Below are positions 33,646 through 44,725 of a stretch of DNA of 64,000 nt, in pieces. A program made the translations under genes and the position numbers. The notes under the pieces were generated by a model, which made no database searches, had not been told where the DNA came from, and saw only the letters and a program-made list of their open reading frames with translations. The stretch is taken from NCBI GenBank assembly GCA_025201765.1, contig MU623460.1:1-64000 (forward strand), read 5' to 3'. How positions within the stretch are numbered: the first letter of the stretch is position 1; every line of letters begins with the position of its first letter. This stretch comes from Daldinia sp. FL1419 (taxonomy: Eukaryota > Ascomycota > Sordariomycetes > Xylariales > Hypoxylaceae).

Positions 33646-34817
33646 TTGGGGACCGCGTTTATCCGTGCTGAAGTTTGGGGGGTTCTGTATTAACGGTCTT
33701 ATCACGCGATCCTAGCGGGAAAAAAAGCAATTTCGAATCCATCGGCCTTTACACTTATATATAACACTTTAACTCCGAAGCGTAGATAACAAGTAGACAG
33801 CATAGGCGTAGATACCTCCTACCTTAGACACCTACCTCCACATATACACATATACAATAGAACGGATACCTCGGCAGAATACCTCATGGTGCCACGTTAA
33901 AGTGAGTCGTTATTCAGTAGCGCGCAGCTCTAGATAAGCCTTCGCACGATATTGGTCATATACCTACCTAACCCAAGACGAATATATTGATTCAGCTTTA
34001 ATCATTCTTATGAAACCCATGTACGATCGATATGTGCTCCATTTCTCCAAAGATCTGGATCTCAACCCTGGTCGTCTCCCCCGCAAAGTAGCTCCATCGA
34101 ACTCGCGGGGAGAACTAGAATCCCCACAATCCCCACGAATTCCACTAAGACTCCCTACCGTACAAAGCTGACATGGTAGTGAACACAATATTGAACGTAC
34201 TGGTATATGATATCGTAAATCTAGGACCAGGGGGGGGTTGCTTATGCGGTAGTGAATGCCGGTAGGTCTGCCGACAAAGTGATCCTTTGTCCCACTCACA
34301 TCCGACTAATACAAACTATACCACCCACGTATAGACCCGACTTCGCTAACCTCGGCGTGAGAGGATAGAGATCCCTAATCATGACCTATGCCGGAGGTCA
34401 CTCGCTACGATACTCACTTCATTCGTCATCCATCGTAAGCTACTATATCCAACAGCTTTAGGAGCCATGGTCCATACCCATGCATTGTCTCAACGCCTAT
34501 TGGATGATGTAATTCACCTCGCCTACAATCGCCAGCCCCTTTGGTCAGGGAGAGCTTGGTCAGTCCCCCCCCCCCCTCCCCGCACACGCTATCGAAGTAG
34601 CCCGCGGAATCTCTAGGCGCGCCCGCGTAGTGCCTCTCGGTGGAATGTGCCCAAGGGCTAAAAGTCTCACCATCGACTTCTCCCTATAAGTGCCCTATTG
34701 CTCAATTCCATTGCCCAAGCTTTCACGTTTCGACGCGTCTAGATTTTTCTCATCCAATCTATCCCCCCAAGACACCCAAGTGGTATACTAGTGCAAAGCT
34801 AGCCTATACGCTCCATC
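33646..34817. other. 1.2-kb intergenic region with homopolymer C tract
   Basis: No gene supported. Contains a G run near 34230 and a C-rich run (about 34564-34581), and a cluster of TACCTACC motifs near 33810-33970. The right end should hold the permease promoter. Confidence 0.4.
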
Positions 34818-36832
34818 ATGCCGTCTACTAACGAGATATTGGATTTGGACAAGACGGGCGTCGTCGGGCATCACGAATATTGCGCCGATAAAGAACTGCA
34901 GAATGACCCTAATCGTGTCGATGCTCTCGCGGTCGCCTCGGAGGCGACTCTGGCGTCGTTCGCCGACCTAGATGAGAAGAAAATATTGCGAAAGGTCAAG
35001 ACCCCTCGCCGCGCTTCGCGAATTTACGAATTAATTCTAACTTCTCACTTAGATGGATCTTCGCTTGATCCCCATGCTTGCGCTTCTCTACTTATTGTCA
35101 TTCCTAGATAGAGGAAACATCGGCAACGCAAAGATCGAGGGTCTCCAAGAAGACCTGAGGATGGCTCCTGATGAGTACAACTGGTGCCTGACGGTGTTTT
35201 TCTTCACCTACGCTGCATTTGAAGTACCGAGCAACTTGCTGCTGAAGAAATTGCGTCCTTCGAGATGGCTTCCACTTATCATGGTTGCGGTAAGGGGGCA
35301 ATATCTCTTTTTTTATCCTCCCGACTCTTCCCTCGCTTCTACGACCCCTTTGTCTGTAACAATTTACTAATATGAGATACACACGGTACTAACTCAATCA
35401 TTTAGTGGGGGGTAGTAATGACATTAATGGGCATAGTAAGGAGCTTTCACGGCTTACTTATCGCCCGGTTGTTTCTTGGTGTGGCTGAAGCGGGCTTATA
35501 TCCTGGGTGTGCTGTAAGGATTCAACACCCTGGTGTATCTAAGCATTGAGGCTAATTTACTTTCAAAGTATTATCTCACGATGTGGTATTGTCGTCACGA
35601 AATCCAACTTCGCCAGGTATGTTTATGGTAAAAGAGGGCTCTCACTATGCTCCTTCACTAATATATCTCAAGGCCATGTTTTTCTCTGCAGCATCAATAG
35701 CCGGGGCCTTTAGCGGGCTGTTGGCATTCGCTATCGCGAAGATGGATGGTGTTGGAAACCTCGAAGGTTGGCGTTGGATCTTCATCCTTGAGGGAATGGC
35801 GACCGTGGGTTAAGGACTCCCCAAAGTACTAATGGCATTACTAACTCATATAGATACTCGTTGCTGTTCTTGCATTTTTCGTTCTCTACGACTTTCCCGA
35901 AACCGCTTCGTTCCTTACTGAGAAGGAACGCGAATTTGTGGTGTTTCGATTGAAGTATCAGGGACAGCTACAAGGAAAGGAACATCCGCAAGTTGCGCAA
36001 GCAGAGGAATTCGAATGGAAATATGTTTTGGCAGCATTCAAGGATTGGCAAATATGGGTTAACCTATTTGTTTACTGGGGTGTAAGCTGTCTAACTCCTT
36101 ACTAGTTACCTACCTACCTATCGTATCGTATCCGGCGACTGATTAACACTGTCCTAGGTTGTATGTCCACTCTACGGTATCAGTTTGTTTCTCCCCACGA
36201 TTATCAGAAATCTCGGGTATTCTTCCAGCACTGCTCAGCTCATGACGGTGCCGATATATATCACAGCCGCTATTTTAGCAGTTGTGTTCGCCTTCATATC
36301 AGATCGCGTAGGGAAGCGAAGCCCATTCGTCATCGCGTTCTTCTTAATGATGATCGTAGGATTTTCAATGTGAGTTGACGCCCAAAGCGAATGAACTTTG
36401 CAAAAATTCCTAACTCTGTCAAGGTGCATATCTAGTACCAATCCTCGAGTGATATACGGAGGCGTATTTGTGGTAGCCTGCGCTATCTATCCGGCGTTCC
36501 CAGGTGTAGTCACTTGGCTCTCAAATAATCTAGCAGGTAGCTACAAGCGTAGTGCTGGGATGGCCATCCAGATTGGCATCGGGAACCTCGGAGGAGCTAT
36601 GGCATCGAATTTTTATCGGCAGGGGGATTCTCCTCAGTACATTCTTGGACATGGTTTAGAACTGGGATTCATCAGTGTCGGTGTTATTGCCGCGGGGATT
36701 CTTGTTATAGCATACATCTCCATCAACAAGAAGCGGGACAGAATCATGCTTGAAGGTGGGGAGGATCAGTTAACTGCCGCAGAGCTATCCGCCAAGGGCG
36801 ATAAAGCCGTTACGTTCCGATACATGATTTAG
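34818..36832 (+). CDS. MFS permease, Dal5/Tna1 (anion:cation symporter) family
   Basis: 516-aa, 12-helix transporter. Exons: 34818-34994, 35053-35289, 35406-35513, 35569-35616, 35673-35804, 35854-36081, 36158-36369, 36424-36832. Signatures of the allantoate/nicotinate permease family: LRLIPMLALLYLLSFLDRGNIGNAKIEGL in TM1 (a landmark of the family), EVPSNLLLKKLRPSRWLP, RLFLGVAEAGLYPG, GWRWIFILEGM, and SNNLAGSYKRSAGMA in the second half. Likely imports a carboxylate, vitamin or amide at the plasma membrane; substrate unknown. Two donors are weak: GTCAAG after exon 1 and GTGGGT after exon 5, chosen because they alone restore the family sequence in frame. Confidence 0.9.
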
Positions 36833-37302
36833 ACCTATAAAAAGTATAGAATGGTAGAATAGTCCAAACAAACGGAATGTAGTAGAATGCCCTCGCTCGT
36901 AACTAAGGTGTACGAATCTTTTGCGCTCCCCTTTAGATGTATCTCGCCTGCCAAAGGAATCATCTTTAATTACCTAGGCGTTCTCCTGTCTTATAAGTAT
37001 TTACCCTTATTATCAGTGATTGTTTTAGATTTTTTTTGCCTCGTAACAAAGAGTGTATTATAGAAAGGGGCAAATCAAATTAAAGAAGACAATGTGAGAA
37101 GACAAACTTATGCATTCACAAAGAGTACAAGGACTATTGTTCATCGGTTAGGCAATAATAACCATGCTTCTTCTCATATACGAGAAAGTTTAACTCGAGA
37201 TAATTCGGCAGACAAAATATTCAGTATTATAAACTTGACAGAGCGCATAATATTCCTCTTAATCGGGTTCATTACGCGTCTTTAGTGTCAATACCCATCG
37301 TT
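36833..37302. other. Intergenic spacer
   Basis: 470 bp, AT-rich, one ATTACCTAGG motif near 36971. No gene supported. Confidence 0.4.
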
Positions 37303-38514
37303 ATGGCTCACTCACCACTTCTGCGTACCATGGTACGGTTTGCACTAGATACCAAGAGTATATCATTAGTGAAATATGAGCTGGCCCTCGAAGACATTAG
37401 TATTAACCTACAACTACCCCCCAACACAACTAATTTCGACGAAGCCCGGTGGTCCGACCTGCGAAAGGATTACGAGTCTAAAAAGACGCGAGACTTTAAA
37501 AAGAAATCACGCGAGCAGGAACTCGCTGAAACGATAATAGAGGACTATAACCGTATACATACTTACCAACGTACATCACAGCATTACAAGACCCTGTTTG
37601 GGGAGGGAGAATGGAACGCCCCGAGAAATGTACCAGCGCTAAAAGCGGCCATGAATAAAACTGGACTAACAGAATGGAGGCCCCCTTCATCCTTGGAAAG
37701 CCTATTATCTGAAAACCTCCCTATCCCATGTACCTACGGCCAGGTCCATGCCGCAGAAAAGGGTATACTGGATAGGAGACTTCTTCACCAATACCTTTCC
37801 CCAAAATACGTTCCCAAGCCACATTTCAAGATGGAGAGAAGGAGACTGGAAGCTAAAAGCGCTGAATTTGCAGCTTTCGTCAAAGAACAAACATCCAGTC
37901 GGTCCCGGTCCAGTCTCATACCACGTCCGGAGGACGAATCTTCTGATGAGGGCCTCTTAACCATGGATGAGTCGGACGACGACACATATTACGCCAAGGG
38001 GTCCAACGGCAAACGAAAATCAGCCGCGAAAAGCAAGACAAAGAAACGCACAAGAAAGCCGAAGCCCTTTATTAAGCTATTCGATTGCAAGGCTCACGAT
38101 CTTTCTCATTTAAGATCCCAGGCAGTAACTTGGTATTCCTTGTTCGTGCAAAGGTTGCCTCGTACGGAGTCCCCGCCGCCGGAGCTACTGAGTAGAACTA
38201 CCCAAAAAGACAAGACTGAGGCAGATACTCCCTCGGCCGATATCAACGAGCGTATTACACAAGAGCTTAGAACCCACGGCCGCATACTACCCGTCCGATT
38301 CCCGCGCAACGACACCGCCGAGGTAGAAGAACAACCTCCTACCTTTGAAGAAGCAATCGAGTATCGATCCTGGAGGATAAACGCCATGTCTTTCTTCAAC
38401 GAGCGAGACAGATACATGCAAAGCCGAGTTTATCGTGAAAGTGTACGTGATAGTAAGTTGACGCATGCTGTTCAGGACCTGATGGCATTTTGGGCTAGAA
38501 TGACAACATGGTGA
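37303..38514 (+). CDS. Uncharacterised basic/acidic nuclear-type protein
   Basis: Single exon, 403 aa from the first in-frame ATG (37303). Not recognised. Largely hydrophilic and helical; an acidic patch (PEDESSDEG, DESDDDTYY) is followed directly by a Lys/Arg-rich stretch (NGKRKSAAKSKTKKRTRKPK, ~247-266) that looks like a bipartite nuclear localisation signal. C-terminal helical part with AIEYRSWRINAMSFFNERD. No membrane segments or catalytic motif. Probably nuclear or chromatin-related by composition only. Confidence 0.72.
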   Translation: MAHSPLLRTMVRFALDTKSISLVKYELALEDISINLQLPPNTTNFDEARWSDLRKDYESKKTRDFKKKSREQELAETIIEDYNRIHTYQRTSQHYKTLFGEGEWNAPRNVPALKAAMNKTGLTEWRPPSSLESLLSENLPIPCTYGQVHAAEKGILDRRLLHQYLSPKYVPKPHFKMERRRLEAKSAEFAAFVKEQTSSRSRSSLIPRPEDESSDEGLLTMDESDDDTYYAKGSNGKRKSAAKSKTKKRTRKPKPFIKLFDCKAHDLSHLRSQAVTWYSLFVQRLPRTESPPPELLSRTTQKDKTEADTPSADINERITQELRTHGRILPVRFPRNDTAEVEEQPPTFEEAIEYRSWRINAMSFFNERDRYMQSRVYRESVRDSKLTHAVQDLMAFWARMTTW

Positions 38515-38935
38515 GGGCTGGGCGGCTTAATAGATTTGAATTTATATATCCTGTTTACCCACGCATTTGTTTGATTATAGTTTGATTTAATACAATTCAA
38601 TATTTACCAATAGATTAAGTTCAGGCGCCAAAAAAGTGAATATATTATGAGCTATTCAACTCTATTGTAGGTACTTATTTGATCTACGACTAGCCACCAT
38701 CAAAAGCACCTCTCAGCATTACATTAATGATTAGGTAGGTATGTACCTCTTACAAAGCCAGGGACAAACTGCCATGAAGTTGTCCAATCCTAAAATCCTC
38801 TTAGCACATCGCTAATCATCAACTTGGGGTCGTAGGTAGCCTAGTGCGTGCTCTAGGATATCCTTCTGCCTAATTCGGTGGTATATTAATCTCAGAAGCG
38901 GCATTTTCAGGACCGCTTTTTATCGCTGCTTGAGG
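38515..38935. other. Intergenic spacer between convergent genes
   Basis: 420 bp, AT-rich, with TTAGGTAGGTATGTACC near 38731. Convergent 3' ends on both sides. No gene supported. Confidence 0.4.
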
Positions 38936-40982
38936 CTAAGCCGAACCCGAGGGGTCTTCATCTTCATCTTCGTCTTCGTCTTCGTCTTCATCTTCATCTT
39001 CGTATTCTTCCTCGTCCTCGTCTCCGTCCTCGTCTCCGTCTCCGTCTCCGTCCTCGTCTTCGTCATCGTCTGAATCCCAGTCTTCGCCCGAATCCGTTTC
39101 CGAGTCAAAGCCTGCATTAGGCGGAAGTAGAGCTGGACCTGGATTAAGTAGCTGTACAGCTGGATCCTGGGGCGGGAACCTAATCCCATTAGCCGGTGGC
39201 TTCAGAGTATAACCATCATCTGCGATTTCAGTATCGCTTTCTTCGTTATTGGCATTCGTAATCTCTGAAAAGGGGATTAACATGAACAGAGCCGCGGTAA
39301 CGAAATCGAATTCTACCTTAACTTCACCATACTCCCACTAAATCAAAAATTAGCAGTTGCATCTTCCATATTCAAGCAGGAGTATAGGATAATATATCAT
39401 GTGACGAAGGTCAAAATAAATGGAAAATGGGGGGCCACAAGAAACGGAGAAGGAGAAAAAGGAGAAAGCCGAAAATACCATACCGGTGAATTTGGAGACA
39501 AATCAACCATAACAACTTCGTCCTCGGGAAAATCGCATCGTTCCTCTTTATAATCATCATACAGCGACGGAACAAGGATTCGGCCATATTCTGGGTGAGG
39601 ATGCACCAGATTATATTGGTAGGACTTGATTAGGAGCGCGAGCAATGAGAATCCGAACCAATGCCGATCTTTATCATCAACAGCGTAGTCCTCACTAAAA
39701 AAATATCCATCCCAAGAATACGGTAGTTCACCTTCTTCGAGGTGATTGAGATGTCTGTCCTCAGCCCGTATACGGCCACGATGGTACATCATCAGGATAA
39801 ATCGTACGGTGTGGTCTTCTCGGGTCCAATTTGCTTTGTTTACTTCGTCTTGGAGATAGTAATTCCTTCTCATGTGGTCGACCCTCCTATCTGCCAGTGC
39901 TATAGACGAGTTAATAAAAATCATCCCCCAAATGAGCTGGGTTGGGCGTGAAGAGAAATCAATATAACATCATATACTTACCAGGCTGTATCACGCTCCA
40001 TGCTGGCATTCCCGTGTTGATGTTCCCCAGTAAATAGTCCTGGACGAATTCAATCCAAGGCCCTAAAACAGGCGCTGATCGTATAACTTGATAGGAGTTA
40101 GTCGCATTGTTCGACTTGGTAGATGAAAGTTGACAAATTTTACTTACATGCTCTTAATTGTGCAACGTTCACATTATTCCACTCTTCTTCTGGGTCGACA
40201 GAGCGTAAGCCCACTAAACTGAGCATTATTACCGACTGGCGATATCTTGCTATCGTCGTACGCGTAACATCCCCGAGCACTTCTCCATCGTCGTTCCTCA
40301 CACGTAGCCAGTCGTGATGATTGAATGAGCTCGTTAAGCCCTCTATTTGACATTTTCTGATAAATCCCGCGAAACTAACATATAGAAGTCAGCTAGGTAC
40401 TATTAACCACATTTAAGTATTGAAGGGCCAAGGGGACAACGGAAGTCCATTGAGGAAGCAATCCGTAACGTAGGTAGGGTAGGTAATAACTTACTAGGTA
40501 TATGCTCTGTGCTTTTCGAGCCGATATCTCATGATAGTGAAGAAGTTGATTCGCCTACATGGATCTGTGTAGATATTTCCGAATAGTTGTGGATTCAGGT
40601 TCTGTTGTAGTGGTGGTGGGCAAGGCCGCACCCACAGTCGGGCAATGTCCATCATCCACCTTTTAAAGGGTATCCATGGTTCATCCGGGTCTAGAACACC
40701 TACGTTGAATGGTGGATAGTTATTCACAGGAGGCCGAGAGACTTCATGAGGGATCCCTCTACCAGTCCACCAGTTGTGCCATAGCTTAGGGACAGGCTCA
40801 GGGATACCAAATTTAAAATTCCGGCCTTGAGGCACGTACTCATCCATAATGTAGTCGGGAGGGTTTAATCTCAGCGTCTGGTATCTATGAAGCCGAAGCT
40901 GTGCAACCTTGTGTGCAGCATCTTCATCCTGGGCACCGGCCCATATATGATCTGGTAGTTTAATAGGTGGTCCTCCAAACAT
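38936..40982 (-). CDS. Uncharacterised protein with long Asp/Glu C-terminal tail
   Basis: 545 aa; exons (minus): 40982-40495, 40374-40148, 40086-39982, 39899-39484, 39337-38936. Not recognised, but the splice structure is consistent and every join is in phase. N-terminus MFGGPPIKLPDHIWAGAQDE; a middle region rich in Trp and aromatic residues (KLWHNWWTGRGIPHE, FVQDYLLGNINTG). The last ~55 residues are almost only Asp, Glu and Gly, encoded by a GAA/GAC/GAT triplet repeat. No membrane helix or catalytic motif. The low-complexity tail may bind basic partners or be slippage-generated. Confidence 0.75.
38950..39075. repeat. Coding trinucleotide repeat (Asp/Glu tail)
   Basis: On the plus strand this reads as CTTCATCTTCGTCTTCGTC-like triplets, that is degenerate GAA/GAC/GAT codons on the coding minus strand. 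All units are multiples of three, as expected under coding constraint; the number of copies may vary among strains. Confidence 0.85.
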
Positions 40983-41391
40983 GGTAAAAGTTTTGCTTCG
41001 GTGTTAAGGAATAGGTTGATTTAATGCTGTGGAATAGAAAGGTTCTAAATGAAATCATCTAGTTTCATACTTAAGTTGGTCTCTTCATAATCGCAGGAAT
41101 TAAAGGCAGGCAATTATCTACTAATATATAACTTGAAACCAAGTTCTCGTTATAGAACACCACTGGTGTCTACTAATAACATATCAACAATTTCCTTATT
41201 AAAACAATATATCTGATCTAGTGTGGTCCTAAATAATGTACAACTTTTTAAGTCAACATCATAAAGCATTTGTTATGATAACCTGCACCCGCACTTCACC
41301 TCGTAGAGCGTAGCAATAAACAATACTATCTGAGTTTCATTTACCGAACAATTCAATTTAATGAGTATAGAATGTTGCAACTACCTAGCAC
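40983..41391. other. Intergenic spacer
   Basis: 409 bp AT-rich sequence upstream of the acidic-tail gene and downstream of the peptidase. No gene supported. Confidence 0.4.
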
Positions 41392-44044
41392 TTACGTTTT
41401 GATTATATTTTTAGCTATTGTGATTGCGTCCGCAGTTTTCTGTACAAACTCAGTAGCAAGTGATATATTCCCGGATATGATCGCCTCCGTTATACCTGGG
41501 AACGTAGTCGCCGCATAGCCTAATCGGACGTGGTTATTCATAACAGGTCACTAGAAAAGTAGAGAGGGAACCAACCAGTATCCAATCCCGGGGCAAAGAT
41601 AAGATGCCTATAAAACTCGCGGTTCGGTAGACCTCCCTGAGACACAAAACCGCGCTGGAAATCCCTATATTTATGATTTACGAGGGTAAGGAGTTCAGGG
41701 TCTTCGGTCGAAACCGCTTGTTCTTCTTGGGCCTCTATCTCCTCTGCTGCGATCTTGAACTCTTGTATAGCTGTACGTAGCACAGATGTGTCCAATATGC
41801 GCGTAGTTGAATTGATCAGAGAGATTAAATCCTCGTAGTAGCTCTCTAGTTGTACACCGTAGTTGGGGAGGTTGAACTGTATCACGTCTTGGCTGGCGAG
41901 ACTATAAGCTAGAAGTGTTACATACTAGAAATATGTTAGTATAACGTTACATTCACGGAGGTTTAAATAGTTTGTTTTACTTGAGCCATGGACTTTTGAA
42001 CCAGGAAGCCAGGGTCTCCGAATGCCGACATCTGTAATATCCTCCATTAGTATCATAAAGTTAAAGCTATCAAGATAACAGAGGGAAAATAGCTCATAAT
42101 TTCCCGTAAAACACATACCCAGTGGTAAGAATCGAAGTTACTATGGTAATGATAGATAGGATCTGCCGCACCCGGGCCCGAACTCATATCGATCTAGGGA
42201 TAATCAGCGCAAATATTCTACTTGGACACATTGGTAATGATTACACTCACTGAACCAATACCTCTATGAACGAAAGAAGTGTAATCACTGCCACTTCCTA
42301 GCACCCCAATGGTACCTTGCGTATATTCCAGCCAGACGTCATACATAGTACGTGAGTCTTTCCACGGGACTTTCTTCATAACTTCTGTAGCGATCTTATG
42401 AAGCTCTGGGGTTGCCTCTATATATGGCCATGGTCCAGACGTGCCAACGTCCTTTAACACAAGACATTAGAAACTCGTACAAGTACCTCCTGAGGTTACT
42501 TACAACGTTCAAGTATGATACCGCGGTCTCGGTAAGCCAGGGGATATATTCCTCAACCCACTACAATGAATTTTAGTAATTAGAACTTATAAATCAAGGG
42601 AATCTCGAGGGCTGGATAACAATAACCATTCCCTACTAGAGCATGTGAAAGAGAGAGAGGGGTTAATTTCTACGAACTTCAGTTGAGCCCAAGAGACCAT
42701 ACTCTTCCCCATCCCACGACGCAATCTGCAAGTAATCAGCGGTTACACCTTAAAATAAGGATTTTAAGGGGGCGCAAAGAAGAAAGGATAGGGGATGAGG
42801 CCATAGAGGCTTTGGAAACTGTTACATACGACGATATTTCGCTTTGGCTTCCATCCTTGGGACAGGAGCTTCCCAAATGCTTTAGAAAGCTCAACCAAAA
42901 TTGCGGATCCGCTGTTTGGGTCGGCAGCGCCACCGACGATCCAGGCGTCCCGATGGTTTCCTATCACAATTGTTTCGTCCGCATTTGTACCGTTAATTAT
43001 CCCGATCGCATTCCAGATTGGCGTATACGTATCCTCCATGTAATTTGATAAATTAATCGTCGTTCCAGGTGCAGGCCCCGTACTATAAGACACGTTGAGC
43101 TTGCCCACCCAACCTGTACGGTTGACCTCGTTACCAGTCGTCCCATGACCATCAAGAGCGGCAAGGATCGGGATCGCATTTACATATGAAATAGGTATCG
43201 AAGGGATTTTTGGGAGCACATCGGGATTCTCTACGCGAGGCGAGTCTTCTTTTGAGGGATAGCCTGGAGTGGTTGGGTCGCCGGGATACGTGGATAGAAA
43301 CTGTACGCTACCACGTTGGACAGAGGAGGGGTTTCGCGCCGGTCCGTCAGGATAGGCCGTGTACCCATTAGCTTCAGTAATGTCCCCATCTTCAGCAGTA
43401 TCGGTAAAGATAATGGCACCTATCATGCCATTTTCCTGTGCATTTTTGACCTTCAAACCCCTAAAGGGTCCCCCATACTGAGCAACAGCAATCTTGCCTT
43501 CTAACGGTACTCCGAGGTCGATCAGCCTGTCAAAGTCGACCTGCTGGCCTCGTCCAACATAAACGAATTCAGCGTCTACACTGCCACTAGCCGAGTAGCC
43601 GTGGAACGTGGGTATCGCGTCAGGATAGCCAGTAGTTTCATCTTGGCTTAACACAGCTTCCTCCAAATAGGGGCGATAAACACTCCCATTAGGATACGTC
43701 AAATTGAGTGACTTATTGACAGGGTAGTTCAAGAAAACGTCATAAGAGACGACACTCGAGTTCCAACCGTTTTCTTTCCAGCGATCCGCCGTCCACTCCG
43801 CCATCGACAAGTTCTTTCCAGCTAAATGCGCGCCATGTGTATAGTAATAAGACCATTCTGATATACTCGTATTAGATATCGAGTCTACTAGAATAGTTTC
43901 TTCCGGAGTCAGAGGCTGTAGTGGAGTAGTGTCCCGTTTCCCAAACAAACTCGAATGCAAGCGTCGCTCGTGCACGCAAGCATTGGTCCAAGTTTGAAGA
44001 AAGAATACGGTAAGAGCTAGACTTTGGCTAATACGAGGCCACAT
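41392..44044 (-). CDS. Secreted M28 peptidase, NAALADase/glutamate carboxypeptidase II-like
   Basis: 707 aa; exons (minus): 44044-42830, 42725-42678, 42560-42504, 42451-42251, 42193-42119, 42031-41981, 41924-41576, 41519-41392. A signal peptide is clear at the N-terminus (SLALTVFFLQTWTNAC), with a protease-associated domain (~180-320, YVGRGQQVDFDRL). The two-zinc site of family M28 is complete: His in GNHRDAW (~365), Asp in ADPNSGSA, Glu-Glu in SWDGEEYGLLGS, Asp in YLNVDVG and His in YHYHSNFDSY. C-terminal dimerisation domain contains APGLDTGYAATTFPG. Many N-x-S/T sites fit a secreted or vacuolar glycoprotein. It should trim acidic C-terminal residues from peptides or folates. Two donors are unusual (GTTCGT after exon 2, GTTGGT after exon 7). 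Confidence 0.92.
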
Positions 44045-44725
44045 TTTGGTGTTGTCATAAAACGGATCATATATCTGTATGATTGGACGTACCGGATTCA
44101 ACTTATAGGTGAATTATAAGTGAATTAGAACTTAATAGAAAGCTTTAATTCCCCAGTTCTCCTGACCCCGCGATGATGAGCATACAGCCGCCGCCAGTCG
44201 ATCGTAGATATGCCGGTCTGGCTCTCCCACATAAAAAAATGTCTGGTACAGGTCTAATCTGCGGGGGCTATGTTGTATTCTAGATAATCAGCTTCGTACG
44301 GCTTCCCTTATCCCTATACGATGAGGTCACTCATAGTCGCTAACTTACCCATTTGCGGCAACTAGTAGTGATGACGTCTTTTTTATTGTTCCCTATTTGA
44401 ACGCCTACCTCCCGGCTGCTCACAGTCAACGGTTGGTACCGAATACCTACCTATATATCTCCAACATAAGCACCTCAGGGATTATACGGGTCTGACGTAA
44501 AAGTATATAGAAATCATATGGGATCAACCCACAACTATACGGAGTGCAAACAAATGTATTACATTGTGGTCTTATGTTAACATCGACCGTCCAAAAACCT
44601 CGGCAAGTCGTATTATAATACTTTGTCATAGAAAGCTATGCGCCGGTCCCCTCTTTATTAATGCCAAAAAAGTAAACATAGGTAACAAAGCCTAGCTAAC
44701 GCCCAACATATATCGTATTGTCCCT
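44045..44725. other. Intergenic spacer
   Basis: 681 bp upstream of the peptidase. No gene supported; ACCTACCTATATA near 44445. Confidence 0.4.
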
